64,000 nt of DNA from Dipteris shenzhenensis (GCA_047967505.1 CM106541.1), one strand, 5' to 3'. Positions 10,471-22,010 are shown, numbered from the stretch's first letter. The notes: generated by a model not told the origin, from the sequence alone. Translations and numbers: made by a program.

Positions 10471-12942
10471 ATCTTTTGGTGAGAGGAAATATTTTATTGC
10501 TATGAAATAATTACATTCATAGTTACTTCAAAAGCGGAGTAACTACTACTCAACTGAAAATCTCAGTATAAGCCATATATACATCATGATCAATCAAATG
10601 AGTCCGAAAGCAATCATAAATCGATTGCCGCAGAGATGGTTTGAAAAGATGGAAAAGTAAGATCATCAAAGACTCTATGATTTTTGTCCATCCATAGAGT
10701 CCAAAGTGCCTAGTAGCGCACCTAAACAAAAAATAAATCAAAACCTTGTCTAGCGGGATGAAAACCAAATAACCAGAAGAACTTGCCAAAAGTAACAGTA
10801 GGAAATCTCGCTCAAAGCCCTTGACAAATGAGAGCGAGGAAATCACAAGTATGTGGACAGTGCCAGAAAATGTGAAGCACAAATTCAACAGAATGTAGAC
10901 ATCTGTGGCAAACAGCCGGGGCAATATGTCTATGCGCGAGTAACTGCCCAGATGGAAAAATGCCAAGTAGGACTCGCCAAAGGAAAAGCTGTTGCTGAAG
11001 AGGGATTTTATAATGCCAAAGGAGACGTAGCTGCTTTCTCCACCACTTTAGTGGGCGATCCATATGCCAAATAGAATTGGCTCTGTCAGAAACCCAAGGC
11101 GGATGTAATAACACTTTATATAGAGAAGACACAGTGATATGTGAGAGCTTCAAAGGACGGGCTGAAGAAGATGAAGAATGGAGAGTCCAATTCTCAAGCT
11201 TGTCCTGAAGTTCCAAACGAGGTACTGGCAAGAAAGGTTGAAGCATTTCTGAAATTTTATGCCATAAAGGACGATAATGAGCTCCCAAACCATACTTGCT
11301 AGCAGCCGCAGAAAAAGATAAAAGAGTGCCATCATCTGAAGTACATCCGCTACAGAAGAAATACCTTTGAAAGATATAAAATAAGAACGCCTGGGTTCTT
11401 GTATAGCCAAAGGAGGGTGGAATACGTTGGACCAATAAATATTCTCAGCCCTTAGGGAATTTCCCGACAAAGAATCCCTGCCATTCCATTCCAAGTGAGA
11501 TAAAATATGCTTCCAATCAAGAAGCAAACGAGAGATAAAAGGGCAGTCTCTGATCTTGCCTTGAATGGAACCAAATAGAAAATCCCACTGTGTAGGTTGC
11601 CAATGCCCAAAAGTAGAAGTATCAATATGCAACAAAAGAGAGCGGATCATCCCTTGCATAAATTGCAACATCATTTTCCCCCTATGAGTAAGTATATGCA
11701 TTTGAATATTGAGTATGTTCAAAACCCCGTGCATGTTTGGAGAACAGAGATGATGCATAGAGAGTAATGTGAGACTTTTCTTGCCATTTTTTGAACACCA
11801 GAAAATCTCCATGATAGCAGACATAAAGGAAACTAGATCTACCTTAGTAAACATGATGAGGGGCAGATAGAATTGTATGTATGCTATCAAAATGGATTGC
11901 GTTATTCGCAAATGAACATGTAATGGTCAAGTTGCAAGCTTCCAATATTCAAGTTTTACCTTCAACTTTGTGAGCACCCAATGAGTTTGTTGAGAACGAG
12001 TGAGCCCCCAACCTAGAGGATAGCCAAGATGTCGAATCAATTGAGAAGTTGGAACAATTTCCCCAGGCCACAAAAGACTATGCCAGTCTTTAGCATGCAA
12101 CGACAAAAGCTTGGACTTCTGAAAATTCACATGAAGACGAGCAGCTAAACCATGTGTAGAAAGAGCCTGCATAATCAAAGAGAGATCGCTCTAAGTATTT
12201 TTCGGGGTAAAGAAAGAATCATCAGCATATGCTTGAGCGATCATGCTACGGCTGCCAGGAATTTCCAATCCGTATAACATGCCAGTGTCCAAAAGGTGGT
12301 CCATATATTGAAGCATTGGATGCGTGGCTATGGCAAATAGTAAAGCACTGAGGGGACATCCATGCCGAATAGAACAACCAAGAGTCCAGGTTGTAGAAAT
12401 ATCCCCTGAAAGTATGCAGGCAGCTTTACTATCTTGAAATAGCCAATTGATCCCATCCTGGAGATTTCCATCTACCACAGGATTTGATTGCATTTGACAA
12501 TTCGCTTTCAGTAAAAGGTTCCTCCAATTCCAAAGCTTGAGTAGTGGAGATAATAGGAGAAACATGCTGTGAAAGTAAATTTCTTGCAGACAAAACCTGT
12601 TGTGAGGGAGGATCTGCATAACCAAACTGCTGAGAGAAATGATGTACACAGACAGAAGCAAGCTGTGACCGTGATGTAGTCCATGAACCATCAGGCATAA
12701 GCACCCTGCAAATGTTTGTTTTTAATCTCTTCTGATGCAAGCTTTTAAAAAATTGTTTGGAAGAGCAGCCTTTATCTGTGAAAGCTCTTTGTCTCGCTTT
12801 GGTCTCCCATTTAGCAAGTTTCCTGTGATCATTGATTTGGAGACAATGTTTAGCTTGGCATAGTGTTGTTTGCTCATGCAAGGACAGAGGACGAAGGTGA
12901 CTGAGTTCAGTGAGGTCTTGACAAGTTAATTTGGCCTGAGCA

Positions 12943-12945
<3 letters not shown>
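10471..12945 (-). pseudogene. LINE (family A) ORF2: reverse transcriptase to zf-RVT, 5'-truncated
   Basis: In minus-strand order: a region before RT with ESELSNAIKSCGRWKSPGWD (about 12440-12980); then after a gap GDISTTWTLGCSIRHGCPLS and the catalytic AQAYADDS (about 12218); a post-RT block with HVNFQKSKLL (11927-12178); and a zinc-finger RVT motif CHRCLHSVEFVLHIFWHC (about 10850-10910). About 120-150 residues of the RT palm between the first two blocks are missing, so the enzyme is dead. Frameshifts separate the blocks. The tail has AATAAAA (minus, about 10492-10498) and then TG-repeat sequence. Homologous to the LINE at 51991-53690 (same AYADDS and VNFQ-SKL blocks). Confidence 0.85.
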
Positions 12946-12980
<35 letters not shown>

Positions 12981-13032
12981 CCCCCCCCCCCCCCCCCCCA
13001 GCCATATACATATACATATAGCGATGCCTATA

Positions 13033-13073
<41 letters not shown>
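12946..13073. repeat. Microsatellite palindrome (CA)n-C-run-(TG)n
   Basis: (CA)n runs into about 20 C residues at 12980-13000, then CATATACATATACATATAG, an 8-bp centre, CTATATGTATATG and (TG)n to 13072. The right arm is the reverse complement of the left except for the C-run, so a large hairpin is possible. It forms the boundary between two LINE pieces in opposite orientation. Confidence 0.85.
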
Positions 13074-13074
<1 letters not shown>

Positions 13075-13079
13075 TTTTT

Positions 13080-15150
13080 GAGATGGAGCTTGCTGCTTAA
13101 TTGTCATCGCCTGATATTCATGGTCTTGCTGCAGTTCCGTTTCAACCCGAATCACCTTCTTGTGTTCTGTTGCAGCCACAGTTAGTTTCCGTTGTAGCCA
13201 CCATCTTGTGTTCCGTCTGTAGATACTCCCTCGACAGTTTCGTTCCAGTCCGTGCCGTTTCCCTCGACAGCTCCTCTTTCCTCTACTGGAACATCTCCCG
13301 TACCCTTTCCCGTACCCTCTGTTGGCGTAGCTTCTCTATCGTCACTGCAACCCTCCCTTGACTCACGCTGCTTCTTCTCTACGCTCGGTTTCTTCGTCTC
13401 AATACGCGTTACAGGTTCCTTTGGACTCCAAGGCCCTTTCTCCTTCCTTGTTGCAAGTTTCGTTGGACTCTGTTGGAGCAGCTTCACCTTCCTTGCTGCA
13501 GGCTTCCCCTTTTCTATCTGACCCACAGTTCCCTTTTAAATTTCAATCGGTTTTGGCTTCACCTTTAAAAGGTTCTGGGAAAAAAAAGAGAGCGATTCAC
13601 TACTCGACCTCCGCCCAGCCTGATAAGATGAACAAATATGATTATTCAAGTTGTCCCTCTGCGTCTCTGCAGTTGGGGCTTCTTCGACATCTCTGTGAGG
13701 AATCTGTGTTGGAAGCTAAGGATTCAAGCTTGTTGACATCTAGATTTCTGAGCCCCTGCTTCATACTATTTTCCAAGTGCAGCAGCATGGAGTGTGCCTC
13801 TACTTCATGGGGAGAATAATGAACGTGTCTATGTTGAGAGCCTGGTCCACTGCAGCAGTTGGTAATGATAAAATTGAATCTTTTGTCTTTCTAGGCAAGG
13901 GTTTTACTATGCTCATTGCACTGCTGTGGACACAGTGTATTAGTTGGTTAATTTGATGCCCCCGTGACAGGGGTGTGAAAGTTAATATGGCACGGGTACA
14001 TGGTGCTGTTTATTTTGCCTATGCTATACCTTGGGATCCGTTATTTGACCCAGCCAAAAATCGCATGAGTTTTTGTCCTGTTTGGGTCACTTTGAAGGCT
14101 TTGCCGATACCTCTTCTCCCACATATTTTCTCCCTTGCAGCCCTTTTAGGGAGAGTCTTGCATCTTCCCAAGCTGGATTTCTTGGTCATGAGTAGGGACA
14201 TCCGAATTTGCATTTTGTGGGATATGGAGCAACCTATACCCTCATGTTTGGATATTGATTATGGCTTGGCCATCCATTTCGCATTCCTTTACATTTTGCA
14301 TCCTTTCCGAATGCGTGTTACAAGTGCAGGCAAATTGGTCACTTTGCTCGGAGTTGCCCCTCACCCTCACGTCAATCTCATGTTGTGAAGGGCATTTGAC
14401 CTTTTCCTCATGCTTCTACTCCTCTCCAGTCTAATAAGTTAGAGCAAGAAAAACATAAAAGAGTATGGAGACGAGTGCAATCTCATGGCAAAGCTTTAGA
14501 CACGGAGCCCTCTTTGGTTCAGAAGTCTCTTTTGGTATGTTTTGACTCTCAGGCAGCCTCTCCGGTTATAGAGTCGCAGTCCATGGTAGATCTCTTTCCT
14601 TCAGATATAGTTGATGATAGTAATGAGGAGCAGCCTATGGAGTTGAGAGAGAAAGACATGCAGGTGGATCTCTCTCCTTTTGATATAGTTGATGATGATA
14701 CAGGGGAAAAGACTGTGGATTTGAGAGTGCAAGATTCTCAGCATGCTTCTCCTCCCCCAAAAAGTACTTTTATAATTGAGGATATGGCAACAGGTTTTTG
14801 ATCCAGTGATTCAACAGTTTCGTCTTCCTGCTTATGTCAAGAAGAATCACAAAGGTCAAAAGAAATTGCATTTTATTGATGGCACCACTACTTCACTCAA
14901 TGCTTTTTTGCTACAATAGGGGATCACTTTGGAGGATATGAGGCGTGTAAATTCTTATTTTCCTCCTTTTGTTTTTGGAGTTTTTTGGTTATCTGCATTC
15001 CCTAGTGACTTGTAAACATTTTCACTTTTCTAGTTTTCAGCTAGCCTCCTGGCTTTTCCCAAGGGCCTACTTGTAATCTTTTTACTTTTGTACTTCATGG
15101 TGGGTTTTCACCTCTTCTGAGGTTTCCCATAGAGAAATATATATTACACT
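13080..15150 (+). pseudogene. LINE (family B) ORF1: Ser-rich linker, DUF4283, zinc knuckle, acidic tail, 3' end
   Basis: Order on the + strand: a Ser/Pro-rich region (13100-13560); KGSGKKKRAIHYS (about 13570); a DUF4283-like core with YAIPWDPLFDPA and FCPVWVTLKALPIPLLPHIF (14020-14130); then in another frame CYKCRQIGHFARSC, an intact CCHC knuckle (about 14317-14358); and a tail with two DIVDD repeats (14475-14801). The DUF4283/knuckle arrangement is that of plant L1-clade ORF1, an RNA-binding chaperone. Stops and at least two frameshifts break it. It is followed not by ORF2 but by an apparent LINE 3' end (to about 15150, ending ACACTAAAAAA), so ORF2 is absent. Confidence 0.7.
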
Positions 15151-15151
15151 A

Positions 15152-15330
15152 AAAAAGTGTGTGTGTGTGTGTGTATCTATATACATATATACACACACAC
15201 TTTTTTTGGGGTGAAAATACACACACACACACACACATACACACGTGTTAAATATTTAAATAAATAAAAATAAATAAAAGTAAATAAATATATACACTCA
15301 CATATATGTATATGTGTGTGTGTGTGTGTG
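15152..15330. repeat. Microsatellite and hairpin block
   Basis: A-run, (GT)n, TATATACATATATA, (CA)n, T-run at 15152-15208 forms a near-perfect inverted repeat. A second (CA)n, a TAAA-rich stretch and (TG)n follow to 15330. It directly abuts the LINE B tail. Confidence 0.9.
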
Positions 15331-15616
15331 TATGTAAAGTGAGGATGACACATCTGAATTTTGATTTTACTTTTTTAAATTAAAATGATCCAACAGGAAA
15401 CTTTGTTTGGCTCAAAACAAAGAATGGTTTTGTATCATACTGTTGGTATGCATTGGCTTCTTCTGTGCTGTACCAACAATGTGATAAATTCAAGCATAGC
15501 TTTTCTTAGAACAAATTGACCAAGTAACACTTTTAGTGTGATCCAATATCTTTTAATGCTACCATGTTTGAATCTCAGTATTTTAATATATTTTTGCATT
15601 CCATTTTATATTGTAG

Positions 15617-15784
15617 GTAACTTTTCAACTATGGAGAGAATAGCCGGGAAGTATGTGGGAGCAACAGCCATGTACTTTGTTTCCAAGCGCCTTAAAAAGC
15701 GACACAACATTACAGATGAGCGGGCTGCTTTGTTTGATGCAGCAGATCAATGGGTGAATGCTCTCGACAATCGTACATTTATGG
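15617..15784 (+). CDS. PTGES2-like: mPGES-2-like protein, penultimate exon
   Basis: This 168-nt exon is flanked by a TATTGTAG acceptor (ends 15616) and a GTATGT donor (15785). Joined to the previous exon its first two bases complete a glycine codon, and the frame stays open throughout. It encodes GKYVGATAMYFVSKRLKKRH, then the ALFDAADQWVNAL helix and a final FMG. These match the prostaglandin E synthase 2 family at the expected place after the FDY segment. No stop or frameshift is present and the family's spacing is kept, so the exon looks under constraint despite lying 11 kb from its upstream neighbour and 39.6 kb from the next exon. Confidence 0.9.
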
Positions 15785-16320
15785 GTATGTTATTTGATTC
15801 TATGCATAATGCATCTGAAGCTTGTATTGGATGTTCTCTTTGTACACGCCATTCTTCTAGTGCAAGGTGTAGTTTTCAGCTCTCTCCGATGTCCAAAAAG
15901 ACATGATGTTTTCTATGTTTCCATCTTCATCTCTGATGTACTTTGTCAAAACTGGTAGGATTTTTTCTCTGCAGAATAATACCCTAATGCTTTTAGAAAA
16001 ACCAGCCATACAAATAAGCAAACCCGAAAGGTGTTTTGACCATTGGGAAAAAAACGAGACAAACTTGGTTGTCAGAAAGAAATCAGCTTGTTCCGAAGAA
16101 CCCAACACATTGCAAAGGGACTCTTTGGAACATGGGCCAACAACCAAGGTGGCGGACTACACATGTAGCAAATTACCGCTCATGGCGAGGACATAAAAAG
16201 AGCATGTAGGTGGGTGGGTGTGTGTGCACATGCATGTGTGTGTATGTACACATGGGTGCGTATGTGTATGTATGCGTATATATATAACCATGCCTTGCTA
16301 AAGCAGTCTCATCTTTCAGC
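15785..16320 (+). other. Start of intron 2
   Basis: GTATGT donor. Open frames at 15857-16196 on both strands show no recognised domain. TG-rich simple sequence lies at 16205-16285. Confidence 0.5.
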
Positions 16321-16830
16321 GGGTGCTCTAGAACCTGGAGTATCGTGCTCCCAAATGGAGCGTGGGTGTAAATAATATCCTGCCAGACGGCAACAAGAGT
16401 GGGTGTGATGTCCTCACATCACCAAATGCAATGGGCAACCCAGATATTCCAAGCATTGAGTTGGACACCGTTTCCCAAACACTATCTTCTGGCGAGGGTG
16501 TGGGGTGCACGGGGGACGGAGGCGCCGCATCATATGCCTCAATTCTAGCCACGTGTTGGTCTTGAATCTGGTAAGCTGGAGAGGTTGGATCAATCAAGAA
16601 AGCATGACCTCTCTCGGTAAGCCACGTGACCTTTTTTAATGTGAAGTCCCTTTTCATCCTCTGCGGCCTAACCACAATTCTGAGAGCCGTTGACCAGATC
16701 CTCTACATTGTTGGGCAGCCCCAAAGATAGTGAGGGATCTTCTCTAGCACTCCATCTGTGCAACGGTGACAATTAACATCCAGTTGCATCTGCTCCAGCT
16801 AGGGGCAGATGGCAGTCCTTCATGCATGAC
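16320..16830 (-). pseudogene. LINE ORF2 tail with zf-RVT motif, family E
   Basis: The minus strand reads CHRCTDGVLEKIPHYLWGC (C-x2-C-x8-H-x4-C, the zinc-binding RVT motif at LINE ORF2 C-termini), then IWSTALRIVVRPQRMKRDF, and VWETVSNSMLGISGLPIAF. The last part is shared with 5345-5930. Short frameshifts break it and the reverse transcriptase core is gone. In the antisense orientation to the host gene. Confidence 0.65.
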
Positions 16831-17222
16831 CATCCAGAAGAAGAAAGATCTTCTGCGGTCTGCGGCTGGTCTAGAGATGCGACGAAAAGCGAACCTCTTG
16901 CTCTACCCAATGTCGCGAAATGCGGGTGGTGTAAGGAAAGAAGGGTACGTCGTCAACCATGTCTGGGTGCCCTACCTAGGCCGGGCCAGAACCACTCACT
17001 GAAGTCTCTCGAGGAGGCCAATCCTCCCATAACTAGAGTTGCCACCGTGCATCCTTCTGTTGTGCCAAGATTGTACTAGGGTCAATAGTCCATGCTCTAA
17101 CCAACCGGCCCATAACCCCGACCCTCTACTAGTCTATCAAGCTGAAATCTTCGTTATCTTATAAGACTTCCACCGACTCGGGTTGAGAAGGCCGCCCGGC
17201 TCCACTTTGTAGTGGTAGGAGC
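16831..17222. other. Unassigned stretch before the gypsy LTR
   Basis: No domain recognised. The minus strand may continue the LINE fragment next to it. The start of the gypsy LTR is probably within or just after this stretch but cannot be placed because its 3' partner is truncated. Confidence 0.3.
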
Positions 17223-17280
17223 CAAGAGTGTCACAGGCATCCACAAGCCCGCCAAGAGTGTCACAGGCATCCACAAGCCC
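17223..17280. repeat. Tandem repeat, 27-bp unit
   Basis: AGTGTCACAGGCATCCACAA plus GCCCGCC occurs twice in a row at the left part of the LTR region. Confidence 0.8.
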
Positions 17281-17404
17281 ATGGCCATGCTAGCTGGTGC
17301 CAGCGCAGGCAGCCAAGTGAACTGCCACGCAAGCATCCATACAGCCATGCAGGGCAGCCCCACGCAGTCAGCAATCAGCACACAGTCAACACAAACACAG
17401 AGTT

Positions 17405-17550
17405 GTTTTGTGATCAAAAGTCAACGCGGTGACCTTTTGGTCAATGCCTACTTCTTTGATTGACCTGGTCAATGATTGGCGTTGACCACATGACCAAGGT
17501 CAACGGTCGGCGTTGATCAAGTCAGCCAGGCTGACCTAACGGCTATAAAA
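17405..17550 (+). promoter_or_regulatory. Gypsy LTR promoter: W-box cluster plus TATA box
   Basis: Six TTGAC cores (either strand) start at about 17420, 17440, 17460, 17468, 17482 and 17499, within 84 bp. A TATA box, TATAAAA, follows at 17544-17550. TTGAC is the WRKY-factor core site in plants, so stress-responsive transcription is an inference from composition alone. Confidence 0.65.
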
Positions 17551-17957
17551 GGGCAGCCTTTGGCCCTCATTCTTGATCCACTCCTCAGGCCTTCAAGCCT
17601 TCAGAGCGTTGCAGTTAGTATTGAGCAGGAGAGAGAGGATAGTCTATCTCCTGCTACATTGGTATCAGAGCTTTAGTTTTCTTTCGTGAGATAGGGAGGG
17701 TCAATTTAGAGGCAGCTCTATTATTTTATGGTCTAGACAAGATCCCGCAAGGACACCATGAGCACCAGTGAGCAGTCCAACATAGGGGGGATGAGGGTTC
17801 AGTGCCTCAACCGCAACCACCGCCCCCACCACAGAATCCTGCAACACTTCTATGTCTGCCATGACAGCCATGTTGTAGTCTATGATGCAGATGCAACAAC
17901 AATATTCCGAGGCTCTCTTCACCTGCATGACCCAGCTACAGGAGACGCGGGAAGGTC

Positions 17958-18985
17958 TTGAGCAAGCAGTGTGAAAGGCTAGCTCAGGAAGTAAAAGAAG
18001 AACGCGATCGGGAAGCTCGAGGAGCTCGGAAGCAAAAGACAAACGCGATCGAGATGCTCGAGAAGCCAAGGAGCTCCGAGAATGTACCGCTCGTGAAGAG
18101 AAGGAAGTACGGGATCGGCAACTTCTTATTTCTCTACTTTTTTAGTGAGGGAAAGGAGAGGCTTTCACCTCGAGCCAAGCCTTCCTTCTTGGGGAAGCTC
18201 AACTTCACATAGTACGATGGTAAGCAGGAACCCTTAGTGTTGACTTCGTGGCTCAATCAGTTCGAAAGTTATTTTTCAATGATGCCTACGAAGAACAATG
18301 AGTGGTGCATCCTAGCATCCATGCACCTCACATGCGAGGCGGTCACCTGGTGGCTCAAGTGGCAGAGAGACCACTATGATGCAGACAAGGAGACATCTCT
18401 TGACAGTTGGGCGGAGTTCGTGAAAGACGCCACCGTAGTACTTAGACAGGCTCTAGTGTCACCTTTTTACAGTTGGATGGAGTTTGTGAAAGATGCCACC
18501 ATAGTACTTGGACATACTCTAGTGTCAGCTCTATCGGATACGCCAGGGAGATACCGAGATGATGAATCATTATGCCAATAAGTTCTCTCATGTGTTATAT
18601 AGTTGCACCTGGAGGATAGTCAAAAGCTAAGCAAATTTCTCCATGAGCTGTGTACAGACATCTAGTGGTATGTTAGAAGTTTCAAGCCATGTGATTATGA
18701 GTGTGCATACGAGCTTGCTCAGAATTTTGAGCTCATGCATAAGGGTCAAGGATACAAGTAGGTCAATAGTAAGAAGTCCTAGGATTCCACACCAGGTGAT
18801 GGTGGGAATGGGCAGCAGAAGAAGAGCTGGATGACGAAGGATAGCAATGGCTATGGTGGGTACTTGGATACAACGATACGAGAACTCTATGCCAAGGAGA
18901 ATCGATGCTTCCATTGTTATGTGTCGGGACATAATAAGAAAGATTACCTGCATTACCAGAAGCTTCTAACAGTAGGAGCCGCGTC
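17958..18985 (+). pseudogene. Gypsy gag, broken
   Basis: A coiled, charged N-terminal segment (17958-18150) leads into LVLTSWLNQFESYFSMMP and ASMHLTCEAVTWWLKWQ (18230-18370), the retrotransposon gag core. A partial duplication repeats WAEFVKDATVVL as WMEFVKDATIVL (18405-18510). A CCHC knuckle CFHCYVSGHNKKDY (about 18907-18948) has lost its last cysteine. Stops near 18213 and 18580 break the frame. Capsid-type structural protein when intact. Confidence 0.7.
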
Positions 18986-19592
18986 CAGTGGCTCAACAAC
19001 AACTTCAACAACCTCAGTAGTCATTGAGGAGTTTGATGAACATCAGACTACAGGGACAATCTCAGTAGTCATCTAGGAGCTTGAAGCTCGGCAGAAGGGG
19101 TAGCCTTTTATGGATAGGTCGGTGGTTAGAAGGTCCTTTTCCTGGCAGACTCAGGCAGCTCCGAGGACATCATCTCCACCAAAGCAGCTTAGAAGGCTCA
19201 GGTGCCTCTTATGCGAACGGAACCGATAACCTAAAATTTTGCATTTCCATGACAACGGGTAGAGAGCAACATGTAGGTAGCTTCAACCACTTTGAAGATC
19301 TAGGGTGGGTACATTGTCGACCACTTAGGGTCGCACATACTTAGGCAACATATGTCATCTTGGGAGAACGATGGTGGCACTAGTTCGAAGTCCGACCAAA
19401 TCATCATCACCAAGGCTTGGGTGCCAAAATCCCAGGTCATGGTTCCAAGTTCATTTATTGGAGTAAGACTTCATTCTCTTCTTTTGATTCTCACTCACGT
19501 CCACGGCATCACTTTGTGTATTGAGTGCCTTATCTTGCAGTTCCAGTTAGTATTGAGCAGGAGAGAGTGAGGATAGTCTATCTCCCGCTACA

Positions 19593-20600
19593 AAGAGATT
19601 GCCTTAGAAATTGAATCCAGAGAGGCACTCCTATCCTCGAGAACCATAGTAGGCGAGGAGTCTTGAAACGCCCAAGTTTCCAAACACATTTCTGGGTAAA
19701 CCCAAAACGTTTGTAAAAACTTTTGCATGCATAATAGGGTAATTAAATATTATATTTTTTACCAAAAATATTAAAACATTTTAGATTATTACCATTAGAA
19801 GTCCAATACTTGAAAAAAACTCACAAAACATAGTGCACAAACATTTGATATGTCACTTAGAACTCGAAATTGGATGCTTGAGACAATATTACCAATTTCT
19901 AAATAAGAAAATCAACAACTGATCATTGTAGATTCAAGCATCAATGGTCGTGTTTCAGAATTGCAAAAGATACACGGAATCATGATTCATGATTGATTTC
20001 TGTGGTGCACCTGTACGTGCTAAAGGCAAATTTACGGACTGAAGGTTGATTTCAGCATACATGCGATGTACGGGTGGCAATTTGAAACGTATGGATGGCA
20101 AAAATGCAACGCGACATCATATTTCCCAAAATCGGGGCAATTTGGGATTTTTTGAATATTGGGGTTTTTGGGGGGCCGAAACGCGTGTTTCAAAACCGAA
20201 ACATCTTTGAAACGTTTTGGGATGTCCCGAAATGTGTTTTGGGCCTTCTATGTTGAGAATTATCCATACTAATAGTGAGGATTCCGGGACCTGTGAAGCC
20301 CCCTCCTACCTCGAGATCGGCGATCGTTGAATCAATCTCGAGCATCTGTGTCCCTATTTCCTTCAAATGCGAGAGTGCTTGCCCTCGTGAGTTTGCCTTC
20401 ATAGATAGATGCCTCTAGGTCACAAATGACATGACTGGATTGCTATCCCATTGCGCCTAGCTGATGTGAGTTTGCTGTCGCAGCATGCAAACTTTGTGAT
20501 TCTGAACCTCTGGATGCCGGATTAGTGGTTCCCTCTCGAACTCCTCAGGGCAAGTAGGTTTGGCTTGAATAAGCCCTCCCGATAGGCGTTGCCAAACCCT
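19593..20600. other. Intron 2 filler
   Basis: No coding or repeat structure supported. Several AAACG/CGTTT-rich stretches around 20150-20240 do not form a clear motif. Confidence 0.4.
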
Positions 20601-20614
20601 ATGTGGACTCCTCA

Positions 20615-21448
20615 TCAAGGGCGGGCCCTTTCCTGTGAGGGAAGCCTTTGAAAAGATCCATCTGTGAGATTGCTGCCATTGTTCTCTTGTGCGAGGTGTG
20701 TTCTACTGGGGGTGAGACCGTGGACCACTAGCTTGCCCAACTGGGCTGAGGGCTCTACTTTGTGTCTTCGGATCGATGATTCCCAACCCTCTATACCTAT
20801 GGGTAGGACCATTGTTTGCCAAGGACCTCGGCTCTTGTATTCCGTGTATCCTCCAAACCCTTTGTCGAATTAGGAGTCGCATCCCAGTTCGACAAGGCTA
20901 TCCCAGGAGGGGATAGCCTTGTCGAACCAAGGGAGAAAGAGAAAAGGCCTTTGCCTGGGTAACTACCGATAAGCATCTGATTGGATCTCCTTACAAAAAG
21001 GGTTGAGACCAGTCTGAGAAGACTAATCACTACATAGTGCCCTCTAAAAATTTTAAAAGACCAGTCCACCCTGTCGTAGCCCTTCTTAAAATCCAAGAGA
21101 AGAATAGTGAGACGCTCAGACTCCTCCTTGGCCTTATTGAGGGCCTTCAAGATGTTGCGCTCTTGAACAAAAGTTGTCTACATGTTGTGAATAATGTCCA
21201 CTAGGGGGGGTTGTAGTTGCAAGCTCGAGACCTTGGCAAGGATCGTGCGCATGGTGTCCAACAACGAAATCGGTCTCCGTTGGTGAGGATAAGCCCTCCC
21301 CCCCCCTTCCCCCTTGTCCTTCTTTTGGAATCATCCGCGACTTAGAGATTGTGGAAGAGAACCTAATTCGAAGATTTTTGGAAGGCCAAACAAAGGAGGG
21401 TAGGAATGTGCTCCGAGAAGCACCTAAAGAAAAATGGTGCCAATCCAT
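20615..21448 (-). pseudogene. LINE reverse transcriptase fragment, family F
   Basis: The minus strand reads RPISLLDTMRTILAKV (about 21270-21215, after a frameshift), then an in-frame stop, then ERLTILLLDFKKGYDRVDWS (about 21130-21065). These are RT motifs for the template-binding region and the first catalytic aspartate (LDFxKxYDxVDW). Further RT-like sequence continues in shifted frames to about 20615. YxDD is not visible. It differs from families A and D in its DFKKGYDRVDW block. Confidence 0.65.
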
Positions 21449-21589
21449 CCTCTCCTGGGCACTTCTATAGAGGAAGGGCTTGTTAAGAGTTCACGCTCAA
21501 CATCATGTGATCATGTGTGCATAGCACCATCATGTGATAATATGTGCATAGCACTAATCCAATAGAGTGCTTTAAAGGAAAGGGTTAGA

Positions 21590-21930
21590 TCCACTAACCC
21601 TAACCCTAACCCTAAATGGGTTTGTAAATATTCTACATTTTTAACTAAATCTAGTATACAGTTAGTCATTTGTGGTGTGCTCTCTAGCTATGCTCTCTCT
21701 CCTCATCTCCACTCTTCTCCTCTCCCCTCTTCATATTTTGTCATGGTATCAGAGCATCCTTGCGCACTAACCCTAACCCTAAATGGGTTTGTATATATTC
21801 TACATTTTCAACTAAATCTAGTGTATAGTTAGTCATTTGTGGTGTGCTCTCTAGCTGTGCCCTCTCTCCTCATCTCCACTCTTCTCCTCTCTCCTCTTCA
21901 TATTTTGTCATGGTATGAGAGCATCCTTGC
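21590..21930 (+). repeat. Tandemly duplicated copia LTR end plus primer site
   Basis: A ~167-bp unit occurs twice. Each copy starts with CACTAACCCTAACCC, continues through ATGGGTTTGTA... and CTCTCCTCATCTCCACTC, and ends TTTTGTCA followed by a primer site: TGGTATCAGAGC at 21744-21755 and the variant TGGTATGAGAGC at 21911-21922. Copy 1 has one CCCTAA more than copy 2. It is an LTR right end whose primer site was duplicated with it. Confidence 0.75.
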
Positions 21931-22010
21931 CTTGCGTTGAGGCATTGCGATCCTTTAGAGCGCGAGAGAGATCGAGAGAGATTGAGTGTTCCATTCACTT
22001 CCGTAGAGTG

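Larger units (their letters stand above)
17400..19592 (+). mobile_element. Ty3/gypsy element, gag-only, with truncated 3' LTR
   Basis: An LTR ending CTGCTACA at 17658 is followed by primer site TGGTATCAGAGC (17660-17671). Gag follows in broken frames, then about 50 bp (19544-19592) repeat the LTR end (GTTAGTATTGAGCAGGAGAG ... GCTACA). No protease, RT or integrase is present between gag and that fragment. The left end of the LTR is not defined. Confidence 0.75.
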
